Assembly (NCBI GenBank): GCA_937980205.1
Contig: CALJKW010000069.1
Span: 124,001 to 188,000, forward strand
DNA length: 64,000 bases
Direction of reading: 5' to 3'
DNA from: an uncultured Myxococcales bacterium
GTDB taxonomy: Bacteria > Myxococcota > Myxococcia > Myxococcales > Myxococcaceae
The notes under the pieces were generated by a model. It was not told the DNA's origin. It ran no database searches and saw only the letters and a program-made list of their open reading frames with translations. Numbering within the stretch: position 1 is the stretch's first letter; each line of letters begins with the position of its first letter. The position numbers and the translations under genes are program-made. This document shows positions 1 to 10,892 of this stretch, in pieces.

Positions 1-1074
1 ACGCTCTTCGTGCGCCCGCGCGGCTGGCACCTCGAAGAGGCGCACGTGCTCGTCGACGGCCGGCCGATGTCGGCCTCGCTCTTCGACTTCGGCCTCTTCT
101 TCGTCCACAACGCGCGCGAGCAGGCCCAGCGCGGCACCGGCCCGTTCTTCTACCTGCCGAAGATGGAGAGCCACCTCGAGGCTCGCCTCTGGAACGACGT
201 CATCACCTTCGCGGAGCAGGCCGTGGGCATCAAGCACGGCACCACGAAGGCGACGGTGCTGATCGAGACGCTGCCTGCGGCGTTCGAGATGCACGAGATT
301 CTGTACGAGCTGCGTGAGCACTCGGCGGGCCTCAACTGCGGCCGCTGGGACTACATGTTCAGCTTCCTCAAGAAACAGCCGGACGTGCTGCTGCCCGATC
401 GCGGCCAGCTCACGATGGATCGCGGCTTCCTGCGCGCCTACGCGCAGCTGCTGATCCAGACCTGCCACCGCCGAGGCGCCCACGCGATGGGCGGCATGGC
501 GGCGCAGATCCCGATCAAGGACGACCCAGAGGCGAACGAAGTGGCGATGGCGAAGGTGCGCGCAGACAAGCTGCGCGAGGTCACCGACGGCCACGACGGA
601 ACCTGGGTCGCCCACCCCGCGCTCGTGCCGATCGCGAAGGCGATCTTCGACGAGCACATGAAGGGCCCCAACCAGCTCGGCCGCCTGCGTGAGGACGTCA
701 ACGTCACGGCCGCCGACCTCTTGCGCGTGCCCGACGGCACCCGCACCGAAGAGGGCCTGCGCCACAACGTGCGCGTCGGCGTCCGCTACATGGAGTCGTG
801 GCTCCGCGGCCTGGGCTGCGTGCCGCTGTACAACCTGATGGAGGACGCGGCGACCGCCGAGATCTCTCGCGCGCAGGTCTGGCAGCAGGTGCACGCGGGG
901 CTCGTCTCACCCGAGACGCTCGACCGCGTCATGCGCGAAGAGCTCGCGGAGTACTCGAACGGCCGCTTCTCCGAGGCGCGCACGCTGTTCCGCGCGCTGT
1001 CGCTGTCGGACGAGCTCGACGACTTCCTCACGATTCCCGCGTACCGGCAGTTGCTTTCCAACGTCCCACACTGA
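1..1074 (+). CDS. aceB: malate synthase (partial, 5' end outside window)
   Basis: C-terminal 357 residues of malate synthase A, which condenses glyoxylate with acetyl-CoA to malate in the cytosolic glyoxylate shunt. The frame is open from base 1 and reads LFVRPRGWHL, a family signature just before the substrate-binding region, so the GTG at 10 is internal and not a start. Also visible are ETLPAAFEMHEIL (acidic metal-binding region), GLNCGRWDY and GGMAAQIPI, all typical of the AceB family (about 530 residues when complete). It lies 12 bases upstream of aceA in the same direction, so the two shunt enzymes are almost surely co-transcribed. Only the missing N-terminus is uncertain. Confidence 0.95.
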   Translation, partial: TLFVRPRGWHLEEAHVLVDGRPMSASLFDFGLFFVHNAREQAQRGTGPFFYLPKMESHLEARLWNDVITFAEQAVGIKHGTTKATVLIETLPAAFEMHEILYELREHSAGLNCGRWDYMFSFLKKQPDVLLPDRGQLTMDRGFLRAYAQLLIQTCHRRGAHAMGGMAAQIPIKDDPEANEVAMAKVRADKLREVTDGHDGTWVAHPALVPIAKAIFDEHMKGPNQLGRLREDVNVTAADLLRVPDGTRTEEGLRHNVRVGVRYMESWLRGLGCVPLYNLMEDAATAEISRAQVWQQVHAGLVSPETLDRVMREELAEYSNGRFSEARTLFRALSLSDELDDFLTIPAYRQLLSNVPH

Positions 1075-1086
1075 AGGAGCATCACC

Positions 1087-2367
1087 ATGACTGCAGTTCC
1101 CCGCATCACCCCGTCCTCGTCGCCTGATCTTCACAACCGACGCTTCGAGGGCGTCACCCGGCCGTACACGGAGAAGGACGTCGAGCGTCTGCGCGGCACC
1201 GTGAAGGTCGAGTACACGCTCGCGCGCATGGGCGCGATGCGGCTGTGGGAGCTGCTCAACACCCGCGCCTTCGTCCCCGCGCTCGGCGCGTTGACCGGCG
1301 GCCAGGCGGTGCAGATGGTTCGAGCTGGCCTCGAAGCCATCTACATCTCCGGCTGGCAGGTCGCCGCCGACGCGAACACGTCGGGCCAGATGTACCCCGA
1401 CCAGTCGCTGTACCCGGTCGACTCGGTGCCGAACCTGGTCCGCAAGATCAACTCTGCGCTGCGCCGCGCGGATCAGATCGATCACGCGGAAGGCAAGAAG
1501 GAGCGCTACTGGATGGCGCCGATGATCGCCGACGCCGAGGCCGGCTTCGGCGGCCCGCTCAACGCGTTCGAGCTGATGAAGGCGATGATCGAGGCGGGCG
1601 CCTCGGGCGTTCACTTCGAGGACCAGCTGGCGAGCGAGAAGAAGTGCGGCCACATGGGCGGCAAGGTGCTCGTGCCGACGTCGCAGTTCATCCGCACGCT
1701 GACGGCGGCGCGGCTCGCGGCCGACGTGATGGACGTGCCGACCGTGGTGATCGCGCGCACCGACGCGCAGAGCGCGAAGCTGCTCACGACCGACATCGAC
1801 GAGCGCGACCTGCCGTTCATCGCCTCGAAGGAGCGCACCAGCGAGGGCTTCTTCCGCCTGAAGGATGACGGCCTCTCGTTCGCGATCGCCCGCGCGAAGG
1901 CGTACGCGCCGTACGCGGACCTCTTGTGGTGCGAGACGTCGACTCCGGATCTCGCCGAGGCCAAGCGCTTCGCCGAAGAGGTCCACAAGGAGTTCCCCAA
2001 TAAGATGCTGGCGTACAACTGCTCGCCGTCGTTCAACTGGAAGAAGAAGCTCGACTCCGCGACGATCGAGAAGTTCCAGCGTGAGCTCGGCGCGATGGGC
2101 TACAAGTTCCAGTTCGTCACGCTGGCCGGCTTCCACGCGCTGAACCACTCGATGTTCGAGCTGGCGCAGGGCTACCGCGAGTCGGGCATGGCCGCGTACT
2201 CGCAGCTGCAGCAGGCCGAGTTCGGCAACGAGGCGGCCGGCTACACCGCCACGCGCCACCAGCGCGAGGTCGGCACCGGGTACTTCGACGCGGTCGCCGA
2301 GGTGATCTCGTCCGGCAAGACGGCCACCAAGGCGCTCGAAGACTCCACCGAAGCTCACCAGTTCTGA
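1087..2367 (+). CDS. aceA: isocitrate lyase
   Basis: Cleaves isocitrate to succinate and glyoxylate, the first step of the glyoxylate shunt. The 426-residue length fits the bacterial enzyme. The catalytic loop K-K-C-G-H is present (Cys187 by this start), followed by GGKVLVPT; upstream GWQVAADAN and the acidic DAEAGFGG metal site are also clear, as is YNCSPSFNWK near the C-terminus. The ATG start is preceded by GGAGCATCACC, which carries a Shine-Dalgarno. Adjacent to aceB, so carbon from acetate or fatty acids is processed by a two-gene unit. Confidence 0.97.
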   Translation: MTAVPRITPSSSPDLHNRRFEGVTRPYTEKDVERLRGTVKVEYTLARMGAMRLWELLNTRAFVPALGALTGGQAVQMVRAGLEAIYISGWQVAADANTSGQMYPDQSLYPVDSVPNLVRKINSALRRADQIDHAEGKKERYWMAPMIADAEAGFGGPLNAFELMKAMIEAGASGVHFEDQLASEKKCGHMGGKVLVPTSQFIRTLTAARLAADVMDVPTVVIARTDAQSAKLLTTDIDERDLPFIASKERTSEGFFRLKDDGLSFAIARAKAYAPYADLLWCETSTPDLAEAKRFAEEVHKEFPNKMLAYNCSPSFNWKKKLDSATIEKFQRELGAMGYKFQFVTLAGFHALNHSMFELAQGYRESGMAAYSQLQQAEFGNEAAGYTATRHQREVGTGYFDAVAEVISSGKTATKALEDSTEAHQF

Positions 2368-2387
2368 AAGGTCGAGGAGACTTGAAC

Positions 2388-2546
2388 ATGCTTCGCGCGA
2401 CTTCGCTGAATGCTGCATTGCCGCTGGGCTCGTCGAAGGGCCACGCTGAGACGGCGACCGCCCCTCACCCGGGCATCGTCGAGAGCGAGCCTCGCCCGAA
2501 GGGTGAGTTCGAGGGCTGGGAAGTCGGCGAAGACGACCTGACCTGA
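2388..2546 (+). CDS. small hypothetical protein downstream of aceA
   Basis: A 52-residue ORF beginning 20 bases after the aceA stop. An AG-rich GAGGAGA (2374-2380) lies seven bases upstream of the ATG, a good ribosome-binding site. The product is acidic at the end (WEVGEDDLT) with a Ser/Ala-rich N-terminus and no recognisable domain or membrane segment. It is followed within 30 bases by a strong terminator, so it would be the last gene of the aceBA unit. No function can be assigned; it could also be a leader or non-functional ORF. Confidence 0.5.
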   Translation: MLRATSLNAALPLGSSKGHAETATAPHPGIVESEPRPKGEFEGWEVGEDDLT

Positions 2547-2571
2547 GGCTTGAAGAGATCGCAGTAGGTGA

Positions 2572-2615
2572 CGAGGCCCCTCCGTGACGACGGATGTGGG
2601 CCTCGACGCTTTTTT
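2572..2615 (+). terminator. intrinsic terminator of the aceBA unit
   Basis: CGAGGCCC (2572-2579) pairs with GGGCCTCG (2598-2605), with an internal TCCG/CGGA helix in the loop, followed by six T residues at 2610-2615. This is the most canonical rho-independent terminator in the window. Confidence 0.8.
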
Positions 2616-2757
2616 GGGGCCGACAACTGCCGGGTTCGGGTGCGCGTGCGGGTTCGGGTTCGGTCGGTTTGGCCCCCGTGGTCGGATCTGACCCTGGGCG
2701 TCTGGCTGTGAGGTTGCTGGGTTGGCGCTGGCCCGTTCGATGCGATGGGTCGGCTCC

Positions 2758-3138
2758 ATGGCACGCATCCTCGCTGTCGACGACGACCTCAGCATCGCGC
2801 TCCTCGTTCGTGGAATCCTCGTCCGAGACGGCCACGAGGTCCGGGTGGCGGCGAGCGCGGCGCAGGCGCTGGACGCCTACGACAGCCGGCCGTTCGATCT
2901 CGTCATCACGGACAAGATGATGCCCGGCACGAACGGCATCGAGCTGATTCGGAAGCTGCGCCAACGCGATCCGGCGATTCCGGCGATCCTGATGACCGCG
3001 CACCCGGATCTGCCGGAGCGCGACCTCGCGATCCAGGGCTACCTCGCCAAGCCGTTCGTGAAGCTCGACGGGCTGCGGGAGAAGGTGGCGACGACGCTGC
3101 AGATCTACACGCGGCTCAAGGCCCTGCGGGCGGCGTGA
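2758..3138 (+). CDS. stand-alone response-regulator receiver protein
   Basis: A 126-residue CheY-like protein made of a single receiver domain. Acidic pocket residues VDDD are at 7-10, the phospho-acceptor Asp is in VITDKMM (D52), the switch Thr is in LMTAH, and the conserved Lys is in YLAKPF. There is no output domain, so it should act through protein-protein contact, as a CheY- or Spo0F-type phosphate carrier. The ATG at 2758 is chosen over an upstream in-frame GTG-type start because the domain begins immediately after it. No kinase lies beside it; it is monocistronic between a terminator and a convergent unit. Confidence 0.85.
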   Translation: MARILAVDDDLSIALLVRGILVRDGHEVRVAASAAQALDAYDSRPFDLVITDKMMPGTNGIELIRKLRQRDPAIPAILMTAHPDLPERDLAIQGYLAKPFVKLDGLREKVATTLQIYTRLKALRAA

Positions 3139-3238
3139 TCGTCGCTCGAGTGGGCCCAAGACGAGACGCGGTGCTCCACGGCCGAACGTGGAAGAAAGGA
3201 GGCATCTAACGAACGATCGACACTTTCCTTAAGGGCGC

Positions 3239-3268
3239 ATCCCTCTCGCCCCAACGGGCGAGAGGGAT
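3239..3268. terminator. strong hairpin between convergent genes
   Basis: A 13-bp perfect stem, ATCCCTCTCGCCC (3239-3251) with GGGCGAGAGGGAT (3256-3268), and a CAAC loop. It lies between the receiver gene and the convergent rimO unit and has no T-run. It resembles the hairpin downstream of glgC at 22517-22544. Probably a bidirectional terminator or mRNA-end stabiliser. Confidence 0.55.
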
Positions 3269-3402
3269 GGGCGCACGCGACCGCAAGCTCCGCCGCCAGC
3301 CGGTGCTGACCGCGCCGGCCGCGACGACGAAGCAAGCGCCTGAGCGCCGCGCGCTGCGGCGAGGACGTTCCGGCCTCGCGGCCCGTAACTGCCAGCTTTC
3401 GC

Positions 3403-4794
3403 TTACCGCGGCGCCGTCCACACCGGCAGCGGCCGGGCGGTGAGCTTGCGCTTCTTCGGGTCGGGCCGCTCGACGACGCGACCGACGACGTCGTAGTCGT
3501 GCGCCTCAGTGACCTCGACGGTGACGAGCTCGCCGGGGTAGGCGAGGCCGTCGTTGATGTAGACCTGCCCGTCGATCTCCGGAGCCTGGCCTTCCCAGCG
3601 GCCGACGAGCAGGTGCTCGCTCTCGGGCGAGGCGCCCTCGACGAGAACTTCGACGCGCCGGCCGATCATGGCCTTGTTGTGCTCGCGGTTGATGCGCTTC
3701 TGAATCGCCATGATCGACCGCCAGCGGCGCTCGATGAGCTTCTGCGGCACCTTGTCGGGCATGTCGAACGCGGCGGTGTCTTCTTCGTCGCTGTACTGGA
3801 AGCAGCCCATGCGCTCGAACCGCTGCTCCTTCACGAAGTCTTCGAGCAGCTTGAAGTCCTCTTCCGTTTCCCCCGGAAGCCCGACGATGAGCGAGGTGCG
3901 GAACGTGAGCCCCGGCACGCGCTCGCGGATCTTCTTCAAGAGCCCGACGAGGAACACGGAGTCGCGGCCGCGCTTCATCGAGCGCAGCAGCTTGTCGGAC
4001 GCGTGCTGCAGCGGCATGTCGAGGTACTTCGCGATGCGCGGCTCGTTCGCCATCACGTCGATGAGCTCGTCGGGGAACACGCGCGGGTACGCGTAGTGAA
4101 GCCGGATCCACCGGACGTCGACCTTGACCAGCTCCTTGAGCAGCTCGTGCAGCTTGGGCTTGCCGGGCAGATCGTGCCCGTAGGCGGTGAGATCCTGCGC
4201 GACGAGGTTGAGCTCCTGCACGCCGCCGTCGGCGAGGCGAGCGGCCTCGGCCACGATGTCGTCGATCGTCCGCGACCGCTGCGCGCCGCGCAGCTTGGGG
4301 ATGATGCAGAAGGCGCACTTGTTGTCGCAGCCCTCGGAGATCTTCAGGTACGCGGTGTAGCCCGGCATCGAGCTCACCTTCGGAGTCGACGCCGAGTGGA
4401 TGTAGTCGGGGTCCGGGATCACCTGGCGCGGCGACGCCTCGGCCGCGAGCAGATCGGCGATGCCGGCGTACGCCGAAGTGCCGAGGAAGTGATCGACCTC
4501 GGGCATCTCCTTGGCGAGCTCGGGGCCGTAGCGCTGCGAGAGGCAGCCGGTGACGACGAGCGTCTTGCACGCGCCCGTCTTCTTCATCTCGGCCATCTCG
4601 AGCACCGAGTCCACCGACTCCTGCTTGGCCGGGCCGATGAACGCGCAGGTGTTGACGACGATGACCTCGGCGGCGTCGGCCTCGGGCACGAGCTTGTACC
4701 CGGCCTTCGACAGCTGGCCGAGCATCACCTCGGAGTCGACCCGGTTCTTCGGGCACCCGAGCGTCATCATGTACAGACTCTTGTGCGGCACCAT
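3403..4794 (-). CDS. rimO: ribosomal protein S12 methylthiotransferase RimO
   Basis: Radical-SAM enzyme that adds a methylthio group to the conserved aspartate of ribosomal protein S12. The N-terminal UPF0004 domain starts MTLGCPKNRVDSE and holds further Cys residues (NTCAF, TGCLSQRYG). The radical-SAM cluster motif is CDNKCAFCIIP, and the C-terminal TRAM domain binds RNA. The ATG at 4794 has GGAG at good spacing; a GTG six codons upstream (4812) is the alternative. RimO rather than MiaB is indicated by LGCPKN and the S12-type C-terminus. It is the last gene of a four-gene minus-strand unit. Confidence 0.93.
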   Translation of the reverse strand: MVPHKSLYMMTLGCPKNRVDSEVMLGQLSKAGYKLVPEADAAEVIVVNTCAFIGPAKQESVDSVLEMAEMKKTGACKTLVVTGCLSQRYGPELAKEMPEVDHFLGTSAYAGIADLLAAEASPRQVIPDPDYIHSASTPKVSSMPGYTAYLKISEGCDNKCAFCIIPKLRGAQRSRTIDDIVAEAARLADGGVQELNLVAQDLTAYGHDLPGKPKLHELLKELVKVDVRWIRLHYAYPRVFPDELIDVMANEPRIAKYLDMPLQHASDKLLRSMKRGRDSVFLVGLLKKIRERVPGLTFRTSLIVGLPGETEEDFKLLEDFVKEQRFERMGCFQYSDEEDTAAFDMPDKVPQKLIERRWRSIMAIQKRINREHNKAMIGRRVEVLVEGASPESEHLLVGRWEGQAPEIDGQVYINDGLAYPGELVTVEVTEAHDYDVVGRVVERPDPKKRKLTARPLPVWTAPR

Positions 4795-4838
4795 CAACTC
4801 CAAGCTCGACACGCTGGTTTTCGCCCTGCCGAGGGGGC

Positions 4839-4854
4839 GGGGGGCAAGCCCCCC
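4839..4854 (-). terminator. GC hairpin between CBM9-like gene and rimO
   Basis: GGGGGG, CAAG loop, CCCCCC in the 76-base gap between the two minus-strand genes. There is no T-run. It could attenuate read-through into rimO or simply stabilise the upstream mRNA end. Confidence 0.35.
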
Positions 4855-4870
4855 AGGATTGCGGCCACGG

Positions 4871-5953
4871 CTACTTCGCTCCCAACTCGCTGCGCTCGAA
4901 GTGATCTCCCGAGTACGCGAAGTTCGCGACCGAGCCGTTGCTGTAGCCGATCTGCAGATGGCCCTCGGGGGAGAGCTGAATCGACAGCGCGCGGCCGAGG
5001 CCGCAGGTGATCGCCGGCCACTCGAGCACGCGGCTGGCGACGTTTCCCTTCACTCCGTACATGGCGAGGCGGACCTCCTGCTCGGCGTCGCACTTGTCTC
5101 CGCTGTACGGGTTCGTGCCGGTGAGCACGGTGTAGAGCGGGCGGTTGTCCGGCAGCACGAGGTTGTCCGAGATGGGCAGCTTGGCCTTCTGGGGATCGAT
5201 CGAGTCCGCACCCGCGATGAGCACGCGCAGGCCGTCGGCGGTCATCTGGCCGTCGGTGTAGCCCCACGTCGGGTAGTGCAGCTCGGCGAAGCCGACGACG
5301 CCGTTGCCGCGCACCTCGAGGCCCTCGACGTCCGGCGGAGGCTGCACCTTCACCACGCGCCGCAGCTCGTCGGGCAGGCGCGTCGGGCCGCCGATCATGT
5401 CGCCGCCCTGGCACGAGGTGAGCTGCGTCGTCTTGTCTTCGTCGTTGTCCGAGTACTCGAGGCAGATGGTCATCGCGAGCTGCGTGCGCGCCTGGAAGCG
5501 CGGCAGCGACTTCGCCGGGAACGCGGCCTCGAGCGTGAAGCCCTTCGCGTCGGGCTTCACCGCGGCCTTCACCGCCTCGGTCGCGTACGGCGGCACCTGC
5601 GCCTCGGCGGCGGGAGCGCGCGCGCCGTCGGAGCCGAACTTGAACGAGTGCCCGCGCGCGGTGACTCCGGCGCCGGGGAAGAACAGCGTGACGGTGAGCT
5701 CGTCGGCCTCGGTCACCTTGTCGTCGGTGACCTGGACGCCGACCCACAGCGTGTCCTTGCGGAAGCCGGCCTTGAGGGTGAGCGCGCCGCCCTGGCTCGA
5801 GGCGGTGGCGGGCAGCTTGAAGTCCTGCGCGCCGGCGAGATCTTTCAGGACGCCGTCGAGCTTCGGCTCCTTCGCCAGCACCGGCAGGGGCCGGATGGGC
5901 TTTTCAGGAGGCGAGCTGGGCGCTGCGAGAATGACGAGAAGGGGGGCAATCAC
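4871..5953 (-). CDS. exported protein with CBM9/DOMON-like fold
   Basis: A 360-residue protein with a short hydrophobic N-terminus (IAPLLVILAAP), so probably secreted to the periplasm or surface. The first ~200 residues have the layout of carbohydrate-binding module family 9-like proteins: LDGVL near the start, LKAGFRKDTLWVGVQVTDD, later GFTLEAAFP. Such modules bind sugars or sit beside haem or redox domains in other proteins. The remainder has no recognisable domain. The start is GTG at 5953, only 29 bases from the RNase J stop, hence co-transcription. Ligand unknown. Confidence 0.6.
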   Translation of the reverse strand: MIAPLLVILAAPSSPPEKPIRPLPVLAKEPKLDGVLKDLAGAQDFKLPATASSQGGALTLKAGFRKDTLWVGVQVTDDKVTEADELTVTLFFPGAGVTARGHSFKFGSDGARAPAAEAQVPPYATEAVKAAVKPDAKGFTLEAAFPAKSLPRFQARTQLAMTICLEYSDNDEDKTTQLTSCQGGDMIGGPTRLPDELRRVVKVQPPPDVEGLEVRGNGVVGFAELHYPTWGYTDGQMTADGLRVLIAGADSIDPQKAKLPISDNLVLPDNRPLYTVLTGTNPYSGDKCDAEQEVRLAMYGVKGNVASRVLEWPAITCGLGRALSIQLSPEGHLQIGYSNGSVANFAYSGDHFERSELGAK

Positions 5954-5982
5954 GAACGGTTACGCCCATATCAAAGCCGCCC

Positions 5983-7617
5983 TCAAACCCGAAGCACCTG
6001 CACCACGACGTTGGGACGCCGGCCCGACAACTGCTTGAAGACCCGCCGTATGCCCGAGAGCACCTGGTCCGTGACGAGCGCGTCATCCCCGCGCAATACC
6101 TCGGAGATCTCGAGCAGGCTCGCCCGCGCCGCGTCCGCCGCGATCGAGAGCATCGCCTCTTCGTCTGCCGGCAGCCCGCGCCCGACGAGGTGGGGGCCGG
6201 CCATGATCCGCCCGCTGCCGGCGGCGAGCGCGATCGCGGCGAAGACGACGCCCTCTTCGAGCCGGCGGCGCTCGCTCAGCGCGGCCTCGGACACGTACGC
6301 CTCCGACTCGCGACGCCCGAAGTTGCGACCGACCGGAATGCGGCCGAGCGTGGTGAGGCCGCTGCCGTCGAGCTGCAAGAGGTCCCCGTCGGTCGCCAAC
6401 CGGATGCGCGACGGCTCGAGGCCTGCTTCTTCTGCGACGGAGAGGTGGTGGTGCAGGTGGTGCAGCTCTCCGTGCACCGGCACGAACGTCTTCGGCCGCA
6501 CGGTCTCGATGACCTTGCGCTGCTCCGCGCGGGCGGCGTGACCGCTGACGTGAACGCCGGGCTCGATGCCGGGCCAGATCATCCGCGCGCCGCGCGCGAG
6601 GCCGCGATCGATGAGATCGGTCACGTACGGCTCGTTGCCGGGGATGGTGCGCGACGACAGCACGACGGTGTCGCCGGGCTGCACGCGCAGGTCGCGCGGC
6701 TCGTTCGACAGCATGCCGACGAGCGCGGATCTCGGCTCGGCCTGGGCGCCGGTGCAGATGAGCAGCGCGCTGGTGGGCGGCAGCGCGAGGAACGTCTCGA
6801 GGTCGACGAGCAGCCCGTCAGGGACCTCGAGGAAGCCGAGGTCGCGGGCGATGCGCACGTTGCGCTCGAGGCTGCGGCCCCACAAGAGCACCTTCTTGCC
6901 GAGCGAGGCGGCGAGCGTCAGCGTGTGCTGCACGCGGTGCAGGTGCGAGCCGAAGAGCGAGACGATGATGCGGCCGGGCGCCTTGGGGAACAGCCGCGCG
7001 AACGTGTCGGCGACGACGCGCTCGCCCTGCGAGGTGCCCTGGAGCTCCGAGTTCGTGGAGTCGGAGAGCAGCAGATCGACGCCGCGCTCGCCGAGCTCTC
7101 CGAGCCGCGCGAGATCGGTGAGCTGCCCGTCGATGGGCTCGAGGTCGAGCTTGAAGTCTCCGGTGTGCACGCAGGTGACGCCGCCGGCGGAGATGGCGAG
7201 GCCGACGGCGTCGGGGATCGAGTGCGTGACGCGCAGGGCCTCGACGGTGAACGGGCCGATGCGGGTCGGCTCGCGCACGCCGAGCTCGCGCAGGTCGGCC
7301 GAGATGCCGCCTTCGTCGACGCGGTGCTTCGCGACGCCGAGCGTGAAGCGCGTCGCGTAGACCGGGGCCGGAGCGCGGCGGAGCAGGGCGGTGAGCGCGC
7401 CGACGTGATCTTCGTGCGCGTGCGTGAGCACGACGCCGTCGAGCGTCTCGGGCTCGGAGAACAGGTACGAGAAGTCGGGGTAGACGACCTCGACGCCGGG
7501 CACGTCGCCGCGCGGGAACATCAGGCCACAATCGACCAGCAGCCGGCGGCCTTCGTGCTCGAAGACCATCGCGTTGAGGCCGATCTCGCCCAGGCCGCCG
7601 AGCGCAGCGACGCGCAT
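5983..7617 (-). CDS. rnj: ribonuclease J
   Basis: Metallo-beta-lactamase/beta-CASP ribonuclease with 5'-3' exo- and endonuclease activity, used for mRNA turnover and rRNA maturation. The N-terminus GGLGEIGLN is diagnostic for the family, the zinc site is HAHEDH, and further metal ligands are in HTGDFKLD and HVSGHA. Length (544) fits the family (about 555). It sits in a minus-strand unit between a small exported protein and the CBM9-like gene; the unit shares no obvious pathway beyond RNA or ribosome functions (rnj, rimO). Confidence 0.95.
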   Translation of the reverse strand: MRVAALGGLGEIGLNAMVFEHEGRRLLVDCGLMFPRGDVPGVEVVYPDFSYLFSEPETLDGVVLTHAHEDHVGALTALLRRAPAPVYATRFTLGVAKHRVDEGGISADLRELGVREPTRIGPFTVEALRVTHSIPDAVGLAISAGGVTCVHTGDFKLDLEPIDGQLTDLARLGELGERGVDLLLSDSTNSELQGTSQGERVVADTFARLFPKAPGRIIVSLFGSHLHRVQHTLTLAASLGKKVLLWGRSLERNVRIARDLGFLEVPDGLLVDLETFLALPPTSALLICTGAQAEPRSALVGMLSNEPRDLRVQPGDTVVLSSRTIPGNEPYVTDLIDRGLARGARMIWPGIEPGVHVSGHAARAEQRKVIETVRPKTFVPVHGELHHLHHHLSVAEEAGLEPSRIRLATDGDLLQLDGSGLTTLGRIPVGRNFGRRESEAYVSEAALSERRRLEEGVVFAAIALAAGSGRIMAGPHLVGRGLPADEEAMLSIAADAARASLLEISEVLRGDDALVTDQVLSGIRRVFKQLSGRRPNVVVQVLRV

Positions 7618-7645
7618 CAGTCGGCGACCGCCTCTTCCTTCTGCA

Positions 7646-8041
7646 CTACTTCTTCCCCTTCTTCTTCTTCGCCGGCGTCCCGGCGTCGGGCGGCGCGTCG
7701 AGCTGCGACGGAGGCTTCGGCGGCGGCGGCGCCTTCGCGGCAGGCTTCTGCTTGCTGCGCTCGAGCTCCACCGTCGTGCCCTGAACGACGAGCTGCAGCT
7801 TCTTGCCGCCGTCGATCAGCGTGAACGGCAGGTCGAACGTGTCCTGCGTCTCGCGCGTGACGATGTGGATCTGATCTTTCTCCACGGTCCAGTTGTTCTC
7901 GTTGATTCCGATGCGCCCCGAGCCGTCGGGGCGCAGCTCCATGTACGGAGAGCCGTGATCCAACCAGATGGCCACGAGCTTCGTGGCCGGGCCCGTCGGT
8001 GCTGCGCTCAGGACCAGAGCCGAGGTCAACGCGGTCAGCAT
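7646..8041 (-). CDS. small exported hypothetical protein
   Basis: A 131-residue protein starting at ATG 8041 with a signal peptide (LTALTSALVLSAAP). The mature part resembles a small beta-sandwich (LDHGSPYMELRPDGSGRIGI) and ends in a Pro/Lys-rich low-complexity tail (PPPPKPP, AKKKKGKK), which could be a cell-wall or nucleic-acid contact. An in-frame start 24 codons upstream is possible but would bury the signal peptide. First gene of the rnj unit. Function unknown. Confidence 0.6.
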   Translation of the reverse strand: MLTALTSALVLSAAPTGPATKLVAIWLDHGSPYMELRPDGSGRIGINENNWTVEKDQIHIVTRETQDTFDLPFTLIDGGKKLQLVVQGTTVELERSKQKPAAKAPPPPKPPSQLDAPPDAGTPAKKKKGKK

Positions 8042-8178
8042 GACGCGCAGGACCTTACCTCCAACGGTGACGCGCGCCAGCGCCGAGGTGACGGATCGGT
8101 AACGGCGACGCACCTCGCTTCACTCGAAGGGGGTGAGCTTGATCCGCTGGCACAGGGCTTTCATTGGTTGCCGCCGCC

Positions 8179-8952
8179 ATGCACCTCGGCTCCTCGCGTT
8201 GGAAGTACCCCCTGATGACGGCCGCCGCTTGCGTCGCAGCGCTGCTGACTCCGCGGCTGATGGGCGAGGCCAGCTGGAGCCCCGCCTTCATCACGCTCGT
8301 CGCCCTGGCTGCGGGCCTCGTGGGCTTCGTGGCCGGCGCGCGCGAAGACGGCCTGCGCGCGCTGTCGTACGTCGATGCGCTGACCGGGCTGTTCAACCGG
8401 CGCAAGTTCGACGAGACGCTGAAGGCCGAGTGCGCGAAGGCGCACCGCGAGGGGCTGCCCGTCGCGGTGCTCGTCGTCGACCTGGATGATTTGAAAGGAC
8501 TCAACGATCGCCTCGGCCACGCCGCGGGCGATCGGGCGCTCGGCCTGGTTGCCGAAGCGCTGAGGCATGGCTGCCGCCCGGCGGATCTCGTCGCGAGATG
8601 GGGAGGCGACGAGTTCGCCGTCGTGGCGCCCGGCATCACCGAAGACCAGGCGCGCGGCCTGGCCGAGCGCATCGTGTCGACGGTGCACCTGCGCTCGGCA
8701 GACCGCCGCCCGGTCGTCGAGCTGGGCCAGCCGGTGCAGAGCCCGACGCTCTCCGTGTCGGTGGGCGTCGCGGCGGCCGATGTCCACAACCCGGGCCTGC
8801 TCAGGGCTGAAGCGCTCTTCGCCGCCGCGGATCGCGCGCTGTACCAGGCCAAGGCCGAAGGCCAGGGCCACGTGCAGCAGGCGAGCGGCGACGGCCGCCA
8901 GGGCCGGCGCGCGGCGCTCAAGCTGGTGAGCGGCACCAAACGAGGTGCCTGA
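8179..8952 (+). CDS. membrane diguanylate cyclase (GGDEF)
   Basis: Makes cyclic di-GMP from two GTP. Two hydrophobic segments (YPLMTAAACVAALL and FITLVALAAGLVGFVAG) anchor it with almost no periplasmic sensor, then a GGDEF domain begins at DALTGLFNRRKFD. The active-site motif RWGGDEF is intact, as is the metal Asp in VVDLDDLKGLND. No clear RxxD inhibitory site is visible before the GGDEF motif. The start is ATG 8179; TTG 8164 is an in-frame alternative. Stops two bases before a kinase-PilZ gene, so the two are probably made together. Confidence 0.9.
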   Translation: MHLGSSRWKYPLMTAAACVAALLTPRLMGEASWSPAFITLVALAAGLVGFVAGAREDGLRALSYVDALTGLFNRRKFDETLKAECAKAHREGLPVAVLVVDLDDLKGLNDRLGHAAGDRALGLVAEALRHGCRPADLVARWGGDEFAVVAPGITEDQARGLAERIVSTVHLRSADRRPVVELGQPVQSPTLSVSVGVAAADVHNPGLLRAEALFAAADRALYQAKAEGQGHVQQASGDGRQGRRAALKLVSGTKRGA

Positions 8953-8954
8953 TC

Positions 8955-10751
<1,797 letters not shown>

Positions 10752-10759
10752 AGACACCG

Positions 10760-10800
10760 AGGACCGAGACCCCGCCCCCTTTTGACGAGGCCTCGGTCCT
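10760..10800 (+). terminator. inverted repeat after kinase gene
   Basis: AGGACCGAG (10760-10768) and CTCGGTCCT (10792-10800) form a perfect 9-bp stem just after the kinase stop, with a 23-base loop and no T-run. Possible terminator. Confidence 0.4.
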
Positions 10801-10892
10801 GCCGAAGGCGAGTACCGCGCCGCGCGCGAGGCGACAAAGCGCAGCCGTCGCGCACGTCACGCGCGAGTGACGCTGATACGTTCTGGGGGCCC

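Noticed and set aside
2758..2775. TGGCAC-like sigma-54 promoter match
   Set aside because: It lies in the first codons of the receiver gene and lacks a proper GC at -12.
907..3159. 750-codon antisense ORF across aceB/aceA
   Set aside because: Arg/Ala/Gly-rich shadow of the plus-strand genes, caused by high GC at third positions; no motif.
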